Source: an uncultured Paraprevotella sp.
Lineage (GTDB): Bacteria > Bacteroidota > Bacteroidia > Bacteroidales > Bacteroidaceae
Direction of reading: 5' to 3'
Assembly: GCA_947177395.1 (NCBI GenBank)
Contig: CAMWUI010000006.1
Location: 1 to 64,000, forward strand
DNA: 64,000 nucleotides
Part shown: positions 8,286 through 17,761 of the stretch, in pieces
Layout of the letters: each line of letters starts with the position of its first letter
Numbering within the stretch: position 1 is the stretch's first letter
Notes under the pieces: generated by a model
Told to the model about the DNA's origin: nothing
The model's database searches: none
What the model saw: the letters and a program-made list of their open reading frames with translations, nothing else
Made by a program: the position numbers and the translations under genes

Positions 8286-10571
8286 ATGATGAGAAAAAAG
8301 ATTGTTTGGCTGCTGTTGTTGCTGTTTGTCGGCATGGATGTCTGTCAGGGACAAATCTTTGGAAGTGCTGATAAAGTGGTTACGATAAAACTGCTTAATA
8401 AAGACGAAGGGAATACTCTTTTGCTGGAGCCTTTGAATGTATTCGTTTTTAATACTCCGAGCCAGGCGTACGAGGCTGCGCATTTATATGATAAGACGGG
8501 AGAAACTCCCCGTTTTGCAAAGAATCACGCCGTGTCTCAGGACGGTGTGTGTGCTTTGGCTGCTCCTTTGGACGGCGGTATCATGATAACAGGTCTGAGT
8601 ATGGAGAAAGCTTACTATGGACGTATTAACGGACAGATGGAGCTGACGGTCTCTTTGCCGGGCATGGGACGGACCCTTCGTCAGGTTGATGTAACGGCTA
8701 AGGCTAAATTGCGTCCTCGTCCGAAACCGGGAAAAAGATTCGGTAATAAATTAAAGTTTGAAAATGATTTTCAGATTTTACCTCAGTATGCAAAAGCAAA
8801 TGCCCGTTTGGTTTTGGTTCCCATCGTTGTGGAATGCCAGGAAGGAGATACTGTTGCAGTTCAACACCCGTGGGTAGTGGATGGTACTCTGTTTGAGATG
8901 ACCCAGAAACGTCGTATGGGATATGATGAAAGTCATGATCCTTTGATTGCCTATCGGGTGGATAAGAATATGGAGACAAGGCAGGGGATGTCTGTCCATA
9001 TAGAGGACTCTCTTACAAATCTGGTTGCAGGAAAAAGTTACCGATGCGACATCAAATATTGGTATGAGGATTATGGCAGGGTTTATTTCCGTGATTCTTT
9101 CAATTGCGTGCCTTGCGAATCGAGAAATCCTTTGCGCTTTCTGGAATATAAAGTAGATTCCAAGGAGATTAATCCGGAAGATTACCGGAAGTTACCACGA
9201 CCGGAACTCCATAGTCAGCCCGGTAGTTTGTCGTTGACGTTTGTAGTTGGTAAGGCTGTCTTGGATCCGGCTGATTCTACGAACTTCACCCAGTTGAATG
9301 ATCTGAAATCCGAATTGTCCGCGATTCTTAACAGCACGGACGGAACTGTTCAGCAGTTTGATATTCTCGGACAGTCTTCGCCGGACGGCCGTTATGCTGT
9401 CAATGAACGTCTGGGATACGACCGTATGATGTTTGCTTTTAATGAAATCGCATCCATTCCGGGCATGGATCGCCGGAACATGACGAAAGAAAGTCGTGTG
9501 GCGGATTGGGAACAGGTGGCTGATTCTTTGTTTGCCGATTCGCTTAAGGAATGTGCAGAGCAGGTGAGAGCTATTATCCGGAGTACTTCCAATAAGGATG
9601 CTCAGTTCCTGCGTATTGCCAAGCTGCCTTGTTACGAGAAGGAAATCAAGAAGATATTGCCTCGTCTCCGTACGGTATATTATCAATACCAGTATGAGAT
9701 CAACCGTGCCTTTTCTCCGATAGAAGTGTTGGAACGTTGGCAAACGGATAAAGATTTCCGTAGCGGAAAGAGAGAGTTTGCCTTGTATGAGTTCGGCTAT
9801 CTGTTCGATCAGGTAAAGGACCCGAAAGAGTTGGAGATATTGGCCCGCCGTGCATACCGGGTATCTAAGAATATGGGCAATCCGTGGCCTTTGGCTGCTT
9901 ATCATTTGGCACAGTGTTATCTCAAGCGCGATACTTGTGATACGACGTTGTTGTCCCCTTTTATTCGCTTTGACCGTATTCCTAATTTTAAGAGATATGG
10001 TGCGCAAAGGCCGGACGGGACAAGACCAGTGGAACAGATTATCAATGACGAAGCCATTGTTTCTACGCAGATAGTGATGATGGTGAAGATGGGTAATTTT
10101 GAAGAGGGATACGGCTTGACTGGATTGTTGCCCAAGACGGAAGAAAGCGAAAAGTTGCGTAAGTTCCTGGATTGTTTGAATGGCGGGTATGAAGACAGCG
10201 AACAAATCCGTAACTATGTAGCTTCCACATCTCCGATGAATTGTGCTGTCATTTATTCGGCAATGAATAACAGGATGTTCGACGAGATGGCGATGGAAGT
10301 TCTGGATGATACGATGTTATTTCCGAATCAGAATGACCCGAAGATACTTTATTTGAAAGCCATCGTGTCGGGACGCTCTCTGGACTTTGTGGATGAATAT
10401 GTTCTTAGCGAAGATAATACTTATCTTTTGGAATGTTGTAAGCAGGACGAGAAGTATTACAGGATGGCACGCAATGATGGCGATTTTACGGAGGACTATC
10501 GCAAGGCTTTTGAAAAGGTGTGGAAAATGTATAAAAACGGAGAACTTAATCTTAATGATATTAAGTTTTAA
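8286..10571 (+). CDS. OmpA-like / DUF3868-like fimbrial assembly protein (operon A)
   Basis: 761 aa, signal peptide, OmpA-like region LSLTFVVGKAVLDPADS...ILGQSSPDGRYAVNERLGYDR; paralogous to 20730..23009. Confidence 0.65.
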   Translation: MMRKKIVWLLLLLFVGMDVCQGQIFGSADKVVTIKLLNKDEGNTLLLEPLNVFVFNTPSQAYEAAHLYDKTGETPRFAKNHAVSQDGVCALAAPLDGGIMITGLSMEKAYYGRINGQMELTVSLPGMGRTLRQVDVTAKAKLRPRPKPGKRFGNKLKFENDFQILPQYAKANARLVLVPIVVECQEGDTVAVQHPWVVDGTLFEMTQKRRMGYDESHDPLIAYRVDKNMETRQGMSVHIEDSLTNLVAGKSYRCDIKYWYEDYGRVYFRDSFNCVPCESRNPLRFLEYKVDSKEINPEDYRKLPRPELHSQPGSLSLTFVVGKAVLDPADSTNFTQLNDLKSELSAILNSTDGTVQQFDILGQSSPDGRYAVNERLGYDRMMFAFNEIASIPGMDRRNMTKESRVADWEQVADSLFADSLKECAEQVRAIIRSTSNKDAQFLRIAKLPCYEKEIKKILPRLRTVYYQYQYEINRAFSPIEVLERWQTDKDFRSGKREFALYEFGYLFDQVKDPKELEILARRAYRVSKNMGNPWPLAAYHLAQCYLKRDTCDTTLLSPFIRFDRIPNFKRYGAQRPDGTRPVEQIINDEAIVSTQIVMMVKMGNFEEGYGLTGLLPKTEESEKLRKFLDCLNGGYEDSEQIRNYVASTSPMNCAVIYSAMNNRMFDEMAMEVLDDTMLFPNQNDPKILYLKAIVSGRSLDFVDEYVLSEDNTYLLECCKQDEKYYRMARNDGDFTEDYRKAFEKVWKMYKNGELNLNDIKF
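9339..10402 (+). repeat. 1064-bp segment identical to 21783..22846
   Basis: Constant offset 12444; compared by eye; first flanking mismatch at 10403 (T) vs 22847 (C); ORF-track ORFs in the segment are identical on both strands. Confidence 0.9.
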
Positions 10572-10587
10572 TAGGAGATAATAGAGG

Positions 10588-12582
10588 ATGGACGCGAAGA
10601 ATAGAATAGTTGTATATTGGGTTTTAGTCGGCATGTTGATGTTCATGCCTCAGAATGGTGTGGCGCGGCATTCATTGCATGTGGAACAAGACGATGTATT
10701 AGTATCCGGCGAGTCTTTGGAAGGTGAGGCATCGGTTCAGACTGTAAAATCTGATTCGGTCATATTTGCGGCGGATAATGTGGATATGAGAAATCCGGAG
10801 CAGTATATTCATCAGAGACGTTATCTTGAAAAAGGTTCGAAGTTCCGGAATTATTTCTATGAACATGTTTTTGTTGGTGCTAACATCGGTGCGTCTAAAA
10901 TTTATTCGTCTGGCGGACGGAGTCTGGAGCCCGGTATCCCTTTAACTCTGTTTATTGGTAATCAGTTCAATCGTTTGCATGGTCTCCGGTTGTCTGCCAC
11001 TTATCAGCGTTACAGTCTTTCAGGACGTAGTAATAAGTATATTAAGCAGGCGGGAATGGATTTGGACTATATGTTCAATCTCACTTCTTATCTGAATGGC
11101 TACAATCCCTCTCGGGTATTCAGTTTGTCCGGTACGTTAGGTGTCGGTGCCCTTTCTTCTCACCTGACAGAACAGGGGGGGGCTTGGGTTTATAAGGGAC
11201 AGGTCGGTTTGCATGCCGCGTTCCATGTAAGACGGGTTGCTGAGGTTTTTGTCGAGCCTTTCTTGGCTTTTGCAACCGATCAATTGGACCGTGCCGGAAA
11301 TCCTTCACATTATGATTTGCAGTACGGCGTAAAGGCTGGTGTGAGTGTACGTTTCGGACGGGAGAAAGAATATCTCAGACGTACGACATATAATGGAAAT
11401 CTTTTCTTTGAGGCAACGGAAGGCCTGATGTTCTACAACAGTGCCACATTGTCTGTGAAGGAGACGATGGGAACAAGTTGCGCCTTGTCTGTGGGAAAAT
11501 GGTTTGATCCTTTGTTAGGTGTGCGTATTACGGGGCACGCCTCCGATTATCTGTGGGAAAGTATGTCTGTTGCATCCAAACAGACGCGGCCGGCTTATGT
11601 GGCACATCGTCGGGCGGCATTGTTTGGGGGAAGGGCCGAAGTCTTGATTAATCCCATTCACTTTTCAAAGAGAGCCAGGGAGGTACATCGTCCGTTCGAT
11701 TTGAATATTGCGTTGGGTGGTGAAATGGGAAATGCGGTTAAATCTGTTTATGATGGTCGTACCGCAAAGAATTATTATGCGGGATTCACAGCAGCTTTGC
11801 AGGCTTTGTATAATATGAACACCAGTACTTCGCTTTTTGTAGAACCTCGTCTGTTGATGACCCAGACTTTTAGTAGCACGGAACTTGATCGTATCTTTGC
11901 GGTAAATGCTGGTGTACGTTTTATCCGTCCCACGAAAGAGGAGCGCAAGGTGCGTGGAAAGCATGAGTTCGAACCTGGTTGCTTTGCCAGTGCTCAACTT
12001 GGCGGTTTGAAACAGATGTTGAACATGAAGCGGATGGGGGATCGTCAGTTGAATTATTCCGGTGGTTTGGCTCTCGGTTACGAACCTTTTGCTTTCGGTG
12101 GAGTAAAACTTGGAGTAGAGTGTCTGGCACTGAATCGCGATGCCAATACACAATATGCATTGGAGGGTTCTAAAGATAAATACGACTTGCAATGGCATCA
12201 CACTTACGGACTGTTGAATACAAAGATGCAGTTGATGTTCAACTTGCTCAACATTTATCAGGGATATGATGCAGACCGTAAGTTGACGGTATATTTGAAC
12301 TTCGGACCGGCCTATTCTCTTTGTGTCGCTCAACGGAATAAATTGTATGGATCAGGATTGCCAAATGGTACGAGTCCTATTGTAAAGAACATAAAAGGCG
12401 ATGGAGCATGGGCACTTGACGGTAGCATAGCGTTGGACTATCGTTTGACATCCCGTTGGAGCCTGTATGTCGAGCCGGAATTGCAATATTATCTGAAAGA
12501 CAGCTTTATCGGTAAAAGTGAATTGCTGGATATGAAATCATTGTTAGTTAAATTCAATATCGGAACTTCATTCCGCTTTTGA
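10588..12582 (+). CDS. Outer-membrane beta-barrel protein, fimbrial operon A
   Basis: 664 aa, signal peptide, alternating aromatic C-terminal strands (LLVKFNIGTSFRF); paralogous to 23020..25056. Confidence 0.7.
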   Translation: MDAKNRIVVYWVLVGMLMFMPQNGVARHSLHVEQDDVLVSGESLEGEASVQTVKSDSVIFAADNVDMRNPEQYIHQRRYLEKGSKFRNYFYEHVFVGANIGASKIYSSGGRSLEPGIPLTLFIGNQFNRLHGLRLSATYQRYSLSGRSNKYIKQAGMDLDYMFNLTSYLNGYNPSRVFSLSGTLGVGALSSHLTEQGGAWVYKGQVGLHAAFHVRRVAEVFVEPFLAFATDQLDRAGNPSHYDLQYGVKAGVSVRFGREKEYLRRTTYNGNLFFEATEGLMFYNSATLSVKETMGTSCALSVGKWFDPLLGVRITGHASDYLWESMSVASKQTRPAYVAHRRAALFGGRAEVLINPIHFSKRAREVHRPFDLNIALGGEMGNAVKSVYDGRTAKNYYAGFTAALQALYNMNTSTSLFVEPRLLMTQTFSSTELDRIFAVNAGVRFIRPTKEERKVRGKHEFEPGCFASAQLGGLKQMLNMKRMGDRQLNYSGGLALGYEPFAFGGVKLGVECLALNRDANTQYALEGSKDKYDLQWHHTYGLLNTKMQLMFNLLNIYQGYDADRKLTVYLNFGPAYSLCVAQRNKLYGSGLPNGTSPIVKNIKGDGAWALDGSIALDYRLTSRWSLYVEPELQYYLKDSFIGKSELLDMKSLLVKFNIGTSFRF

Positions 12583-12637
12583 AATATGATGTATAAGGTT
12601 TAATGGAATTTGCATTGACATCCAAATAGACTTATGA

Positions 12638-12679
12638 GCCCCTGCTGTAATTGAGATTTACAGCAGGGGCTTTTATTTT
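12638..12679 (+). terminator. Strong Rho-independent terminator after operon A
   Basis: Perfect 13-bp stem GCCCCTGCTGTAA / TTACAGCAGGGGC followed by TTTTATTTT. Confidence 0.9.
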
Positions 12680-12829
12680 GTGGAATCTCCTCGGGATTCT
12701 ATATAATCCGGTATCTGAGGCGCAATATGATATCCGACTGAATCCGTGTGAGTACTCTTTCTTGTCTCGTATGGGGCATTTTCATCTTGTATTGGATGAG
12801 ACCCTGAAAAAAATAGTTTCAACTCTTCA

Positions 12830-12890
12830 ACACTTTTCGACATTCATCGACAGATATCATTGGACGAATGTTGTATCTTGAGATATGGAG
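12830..12890 (+). repeat. Copy 1 of a dispersed ~61-bp intergenic repeat (partner 28331..28391)
   Basis: About 45/61 identical without gaps, including CGACA-TCATCGACAG and GTTGTATCTTG cores. Confidence 0.65.
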
Positions 12891-13518
12891 TAATCTGTTC
12901 TTATTAACTACAGGTGAATCGTTATGAATCTATAATCGATATTTATAAAGATGTGTATATTTATATTATTCGAAGTCAAATTGGCAGAATGTATTTGATG
13001 CGAAAAAAGTCTTTCTTCTATTTTATTTCTGTTGGATTTTGAATCATAGTGTTTTCTGTTTTTATTTAAAATCCAATAAGGTATTAGAGGTGTAGGTTTT
13101 TCAAGTAAAATGATTTTTTGAAGGACCTTCTTGTTCGTGTGATTGCTTTGTTAGTTTATAGGTGTATTGTAATTATGTATTTTTATACCTTGTTATAAGG
13201 CACTGTATAATAATTTATTGTGATTTTATTATGAATTTTAGCAAATATTTTATTGGCTGTATTAAAGAAAAACTATATATTTACGCAGTGAAAAAATTAT
13301 TCCAATATTCGAATAAGAACTTTATTAGAGAGAAATGATGATAAAAAAGGTGGGGTAAGTATAAAAAGTTCCACGCGGATATTGGAGGACAAAGATAGAA
13401 TATATATATCGATACGGAAATGTTATCGGATTTAATCTCAGGTAAAAGGATATGTCAGACAACAGACAGGATGATGCTTATGGAAACTAAGTGAAAGTTC
13501 TTAGAGGTCTTGACGTAG

Positions 13519-14973
13519 TTGAATGATAAAAATATGAAGGCGATAATAAATAGTATCTTATTGTTGTTATGCTTGCTGGTAATTCCGGCTTCGGCTCAGC
13601 GAAGAGGAGGTAATTCCGGTACCAAGTTGGACACTCTTGCATTTGGTAAGCGTCTTTCTTTTCATTCGAATATGATCGACTGGCTGATGGGCACGCCTAA
13701 TGTTGCAGTGGAATTGGATTTGACGGGGGAACCTTATAACCGTCTGGCAGTGCTTGGCAATATTAAATATAATTGGAATCCGCATCATACTACAAATCCT
13801 CGTATTGTGTATAATGTATTCGAATTGTGCGTCGAAGGACGGTATTATTGGCATACTCGTTCGGACGGGAATGCGTGGCAGTCTGATACGACTGTGTTCT
13901 TTATGAAGAATGTATGGCATCGTTTTCGTACACGGGCTGCCGTGAAGAAAAAACCTCGTACATATCGGGCGTATTATGTGGGATTGTATGGCGAGTATGA
14001 CAAATATACTCTTTTGTTTGGCCATGGCGTACAGGGAAAAGGTGTGGGAGTGGGTGTGTCCGTCGGTTTTACACAGCCTTTGTATCAGATGAGGCACGGG
14101 AGCATAGAACTGGAAATCGGCGGTCGTGCCGGTCTCCGTTATACCCGTTTTGATAAATTCGGTTATGAGGAAGAGAGTGCTTGTTACGATTACAGAGGGA
14201 CGAAACGGAAACATTTAGTGCCGTTTCCCGTTGTGCAGGATATTCATGTATCTCTGGTTTATCGTCTGGTATCGTCGAAAAATAAATATAAATGGAACAA
14301 GGAACGTGCGTCCCAGTGGGATAATGATTGGGCCGAGTCCATAAAGGAACATTCGGATCGGGCAGATTCGTTGAAGCAGGTGAGGGAGGTAAGGAATGCT
14401 CGCAAGAAATTTGTGGCTGATTCCGTGGCTTCGGTGAAGCGTGAAAAACAGATGGCGGATTCTGTGCTGGATATTCGGAAGAAATTTGTGGCGGATTCAG
14501 CCAAGATGACCAAACGCATGAACGACTCCATTGCCCGGGAAGCAAAGATCGTGGCTAAACAAATGAAGAAACAGGCCGAACGGATGAGGAAAGATTCCAT
14601 TGCAACTGCAAAAGATTCTTTGGAAAGAATGAAAAACGTTGCGCCGTCAGTACCTGAAGTTCCGATAGATTCTGTTGCACAGATAAAAGAAACGCCATTA
14701 CCGGAGCCGATGGAGATTCCGTTACCGGAAGTAGACCCGGAGGAACCGGAAACACCTCCGTCGGAAGTTGACGGAGAGAACGAAGAAAAGCCAGTTCCGG
14801 ATGAGCCGTTGAAAGATGGAGAAGAGGAAAATCCCGTACCGGAGGAGGAACCGGCAGAGTCGGAAAACGAACAAAGTCAAGACGAAGATATACAAACTCT
14901 GAATATGCGATTGGACCGACATGGAATGCAGTATGAAATTTCCGAATGGGAGGAAGGAGGACAAAGGTCATGA
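13519..14973 (+). CDS. DUF3575-like outer-membrane protein, long form with acidic Pro/Glu tail (operon B)
   Basis: Paralogous to 6424..7587; repeated RKKFVADS segments and Pro/Glu-rich C-terminal extension. Confidence 0.7.
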   Translation: MNDKNMKAIINSILLLLCLLVIPASAQRRGGNSGTKLDTLAFGKRLSFHSNMIDWLMGTPNVAVELDLTGEPYNRLAVLGNIKYNWNPHHTTNPRIVYNVFELCVEGRYYWHTRSDGNAWQSDTTVFFMKNVWHRFRTRAAVKKKPRTYRAYYVGLYGEYDKYTLLFGHGVQGKGVGVGVSVGFTQPLYQMRHGSIELEIGGRAGLRYTRFDKFGYEEESACYDYRGTKRKHLVPFPVVQDIHVSLVYRLVSSKNKYKWNKERASQWDNDWAESIKEHSDRADSLKQVREVRNARKKFVADSVASVKREKQMADSVLDIRKKFVADSAKMTKRMNDSIAREAKIVAKQMKKQAERMRKDSIATAKDSLERMKNVAPSVPEVPIDSVAQIKETPLPEPMEIPLPEVDPEEPETPPSEVDGENEEKPVPDEPLKDGEEENPVPEEEPAESENEQSQDEDIQTLNMRLDRHGMQYEISEWEEGGQRS

Positions 14974-16322
14974 GACGATTATTGGAGACATGTTTCTTTG
15001 TACTCGTGTCGATAGTGCTTCTGCAATCTTGTAATACGGAAGTTGAACTCTGTTATTACAGCGAGCATCCCCATCGGGCGGCGTTGGACGTGCGTTACGA
15101 TTGGGGATCTTGGAAAGGGACTGGGCAACATCCGGAGCGTATGTATGTGCTGGCGCATCGTATTGTGAACACATATAAATATGTGTTTTCTACAGAGACT
15201 AAAACGTCCGGGAATCGTGCCACAATGTTGTTCCCTGTCGAAGAGCAGATACCGCTTTGTCCGTCACTAGAGGAAATCTCGAATGAAGGAGACACTCCGT
15301 CGGAGAGTAACGGGGAAGGGGACACTTCGGATGACGATGTATCTGCTGGCATGGAGGTGGTGCCAGATGATGAGGAAGAGGTTTCTGAAGAACCTGTTGA
15401 AGGAGATGTCCCTTTAGATAGTGATGAGGAGAACGAAACGGACGAAGAATTGCCTGAGGATCCCAAAGAGGTATGGCACAAAATGAGACTCAAAAACGGC
15501 AGATACCGTTTCCTGACGTTCAATTGCGACACAACGGCTTTTGGCATAAAAGGGTTGGAGGAATTTCAGAAAGATCCCTCATACAATATGGAGAATCTTT
15601 ACCTGAGATATAAAACCGTTTCTCAGGCAGAGAAAGAAGGTGCCCAGGCTTGGAAGGACTATAACCTCTATGCCGATTTTGTGGAAAGCGAAAACATGCC
15701 GATTTTTTATACGGTGCAGAATGGGGTAAATGTCAATCTGAATGAGCGGGTGGTAGTGAATTTTACTCCGCGACCGGTCACACAGAAGGTGACGGTGAAA
15801 TTTATAATAGACAAGGAAAAAGGAGTTAGGATAGACAGCCTTTTGGCTGATATGAGCGGTATTCCTTCCGGAATGCAGTTGGCTACGGGGTATCTAGAAA
15901 CGGATAGGACATATAAGATGCTTTTTAAACCGACATGTGGTAAAAACAATGAAAATGCTACGATTGTGAATTGTACGGGAGTGTTGAACGTTACGGGCAT
16001 TGTGCGTAGCCATGACGCATCATTGATTACAGGGCCGGGAATCATGCAGCTGGTGATATATACCTCTGCCACTGATCCGGATACGAAACTCCGGAAACGA
16101 AAGGTGATACAGTGTATCATTAATCTGCGTAATACGCTGACAAAAGCCAATCTAATACGTTGGGCTGCCGATGATGAGCATATCATACAAACGAAAAAAA
16201 CAGGCACGCTGGATATTCGCAGCATATTGAAGATAGAGAAAGGAATGGTGGTTGAGGACAGTGATAATGAAACCGGATTGGACCGATGGGGGCAAGGTGG
16301 TCAGATAGATATCGATGCGTAA
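14970..16322 (+). CDS. DUF5119-like lipoprotein (possible pilus anchor/assembly lipoprotein)
   Basis: Lipobox VLLQSC; CNTEVELCYYSEHPHRAALDVRYDW; ATGA overlap with the upstream ORF. Confidence 0.6.
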   Translation: MRRLLETCFFVLVSIVLLQSCNTEVELCYYSEHPHRAALDVRYDWGSWKGTGQHPERMYVLAHRIVNTYKYVFSTETKTSGNRATMLFPVEEQIPLCPSLEEISNEGDTPSESNGEGDTSDDDVSAGMEVVPDDEEEVSEEPVEGDVPLDSDEENETDEELPEDPKEVWHKMRLKNGRYRFLTFNCDTTAFGIKGLEEFQKDPSYNMENLYLRYKTVSQAEKEGAQAWKDYNLYADFVESENMPIFYTVQNGVNVNLNERVVVNFTPRPVTQKVTVKFIIDKEKGVRIDSLLADMSGIPSGMQLATGYLETDRTYKMLFKPTCGKNNENATIVNCTGVLNVTGIVRSHDASLITGPGIMQLVIYTSATDPDTKLRKRKVIQCIINLRNTLTKANLIRWAADDEHIIQTKKTGTLDIRSILKIEKGMVVEDSDNETGLDRWGQGGQIDIDA

Positions 16323-17718
16323 TATGGAAAAAAGAATATTGAGAAGTATGAAAAAATATATGTATCCGGCTATGATCGGTCTATGTATAGCAGCATGTAG
16401 CGAGACCTTTCCGGGCATTGAGGCGGAAGTGGTGGAAAAAGATTATAACTCATCGGAAATTACTGGAGACAGGCTTCCGATTCTTGTTTCATATACCGAT
16501 CCAAATTATGTGATATTGACAAGGGGAAGCGGACCGTTTGAAAATTATATCGAAGATCAGGACCATTGGAAGAGTGCCGAGTTTCATGTGTTTGCCTACA
16601 AGGTGTCTAACGATGTCGATCCGAAGTGTGATTTCAGTCGCGGAAGTGACGGTCAGGATAGAATAGGAGAGCAGAAAGAAAATGAAGATTTGAATTATTG
16701 TCTGTTGTTCGATAGAATTGCCAAATTAAAATCTGTGCCGCAAAGTGATTCGCACGAAGATGACTACGTGGCGTTGACATGGAAGGATGATGGGCGTTTC
16801 TTTTACAATTCCGATCATCAGGATTATAAGTACAATTTTTATCTGGTGCATGTGGATGATGCGTTGCAGGGAGACTGGATTACGACTTCGGACAGAGTGT
16901 ATGGCGATTTACGACTGGACGGAACGCAAGATGTCATTACCAGTGTGGCCCGGCCGAGCGAAAAGAAAAAGGAAAGCCTAAAGGGGGAGCAATATAAGTC
17001 ATTGCTGGAAAATTGGGACAATCTGATATATAGCACTTATGCAGCTCATCGCGGTATACAGCCGCAGTTTGATGTCAGACATAATCTGGTGCGTTTGAGT
17101 TTCTCTGTCCTGCTTGGCGACCCGAAAGCGGATGGCGTGATACTGAAAGACATTGCTTTGTTGAGGCCTCGTACCCGTGCCCAGTTGACGGTGGCGGCGT
17201 TGGATGTGACGCAGGTGGGGCTGGTTGCTTTGGAAAATGAACGCGATGATCTTTCTGCCTGGCATTTGCAGGAAGCTAAAAATATCAGAGAAAGCGAAGA
17301 TTATGTAATCCGTGGGGATACCTTGCTGAAACCATTGCAATTGCAATGGGACGGGGATGAGAATACCGTGCAACAGGAACAAAAGGTCGGAACTTCTTTT
17401 CTGGCCATACCGGATGTTTCCTATACAATACAGCTGACTTGTATTCAGGAGATAGAGGACAGAAACGGGAATCCGAAAGCAGTACTTACGCGTCCCACTT
17501 ATGAAATCCGGCTGAAAGGAGAAAACAATGCTTTTGCTGCAGGACAGGAGTATAAAATATGTGTCAAAGTATATGGTATTCAGGATATAGAGTTGTTTTT
17601 AGGGGCAAACGGATGGAATCATAATGAGAATGATGATGTTCTGATAGATCCAGATCAATTGAATGGAAATAACACGTATGACATTGTGGAACCAGAGGAT
17701 TATGAAAAACAAAAATGA
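16315..17718 (+). CDS. Fimbrillin family lipoprotein
   Basis: Lipobox LCIAAC; ILTRG putative maturation site; HNLVRLSFSVLLGDPKADGVILKDIALL and C-terminal AGQEYKICVKVYGIQDIEL pattern typical of the Mfa/FimA fimbrillin superfamily. Confidence 0.7.
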   Translation: MRNMEKRILRSMKKYMYPAMIGLCIAACSETFPGIEAEVVEKDYNSSEITGDRLPILVSYTDPNYVILTRGSGPFENYIEDQDHWKSAEFHVFAYKVSNDVDPKCDFSRGSDGQDRIGEQKENEDLNYCLLFDRIAKLKSVPQSDSHEDDYVALTWKDDGRFFYNSDHQDYKYNFYLVHVDDALQGDWITTSDRVYGDLRLDGTQDVITSVARPSEKKKESLKGEQYKSLLENWDNLIYSTYAAHRGIQPQFDVRHNLVRLSFSVLLGDPKADGVILKDIALLRPRTRAQLTVAALDVTQVGLVALENERDDLSAWHLQEAKNIRESEDYVIRGDTLLKPLQLQWDGDENTVQQEQKVGTSFLAIPDVSYTIQLTCIQEIEDRNGNPKAVLTRPTYEIRLKGENNAFAAGQEYKICVKVYGIQDIELFLGANGWNHNENDDVLIDPDQLNGNNTYDIVEPEDYEKQK

Positions 17719-17761
17719 TTTTATACAACTAATTATTGTTTAATTAATTAAATGTGTTTTT

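Noticed and set aside
9192-10205. Minus-strand ORF conserved in both OmpA-like copies (also 21576-22649)
   Set aside because: Conservation comes from the identical DNA tract; no signals of its own and no family resemblance.
13020-13080. Invertible promoter formed by TTGGATTTT/AAAATCCAA
   Set aside because: The arms are only 9 bp with a 27-bp spacer and no recombinase gene nearby; kept only as a minor note in the AT-rich leader finding.
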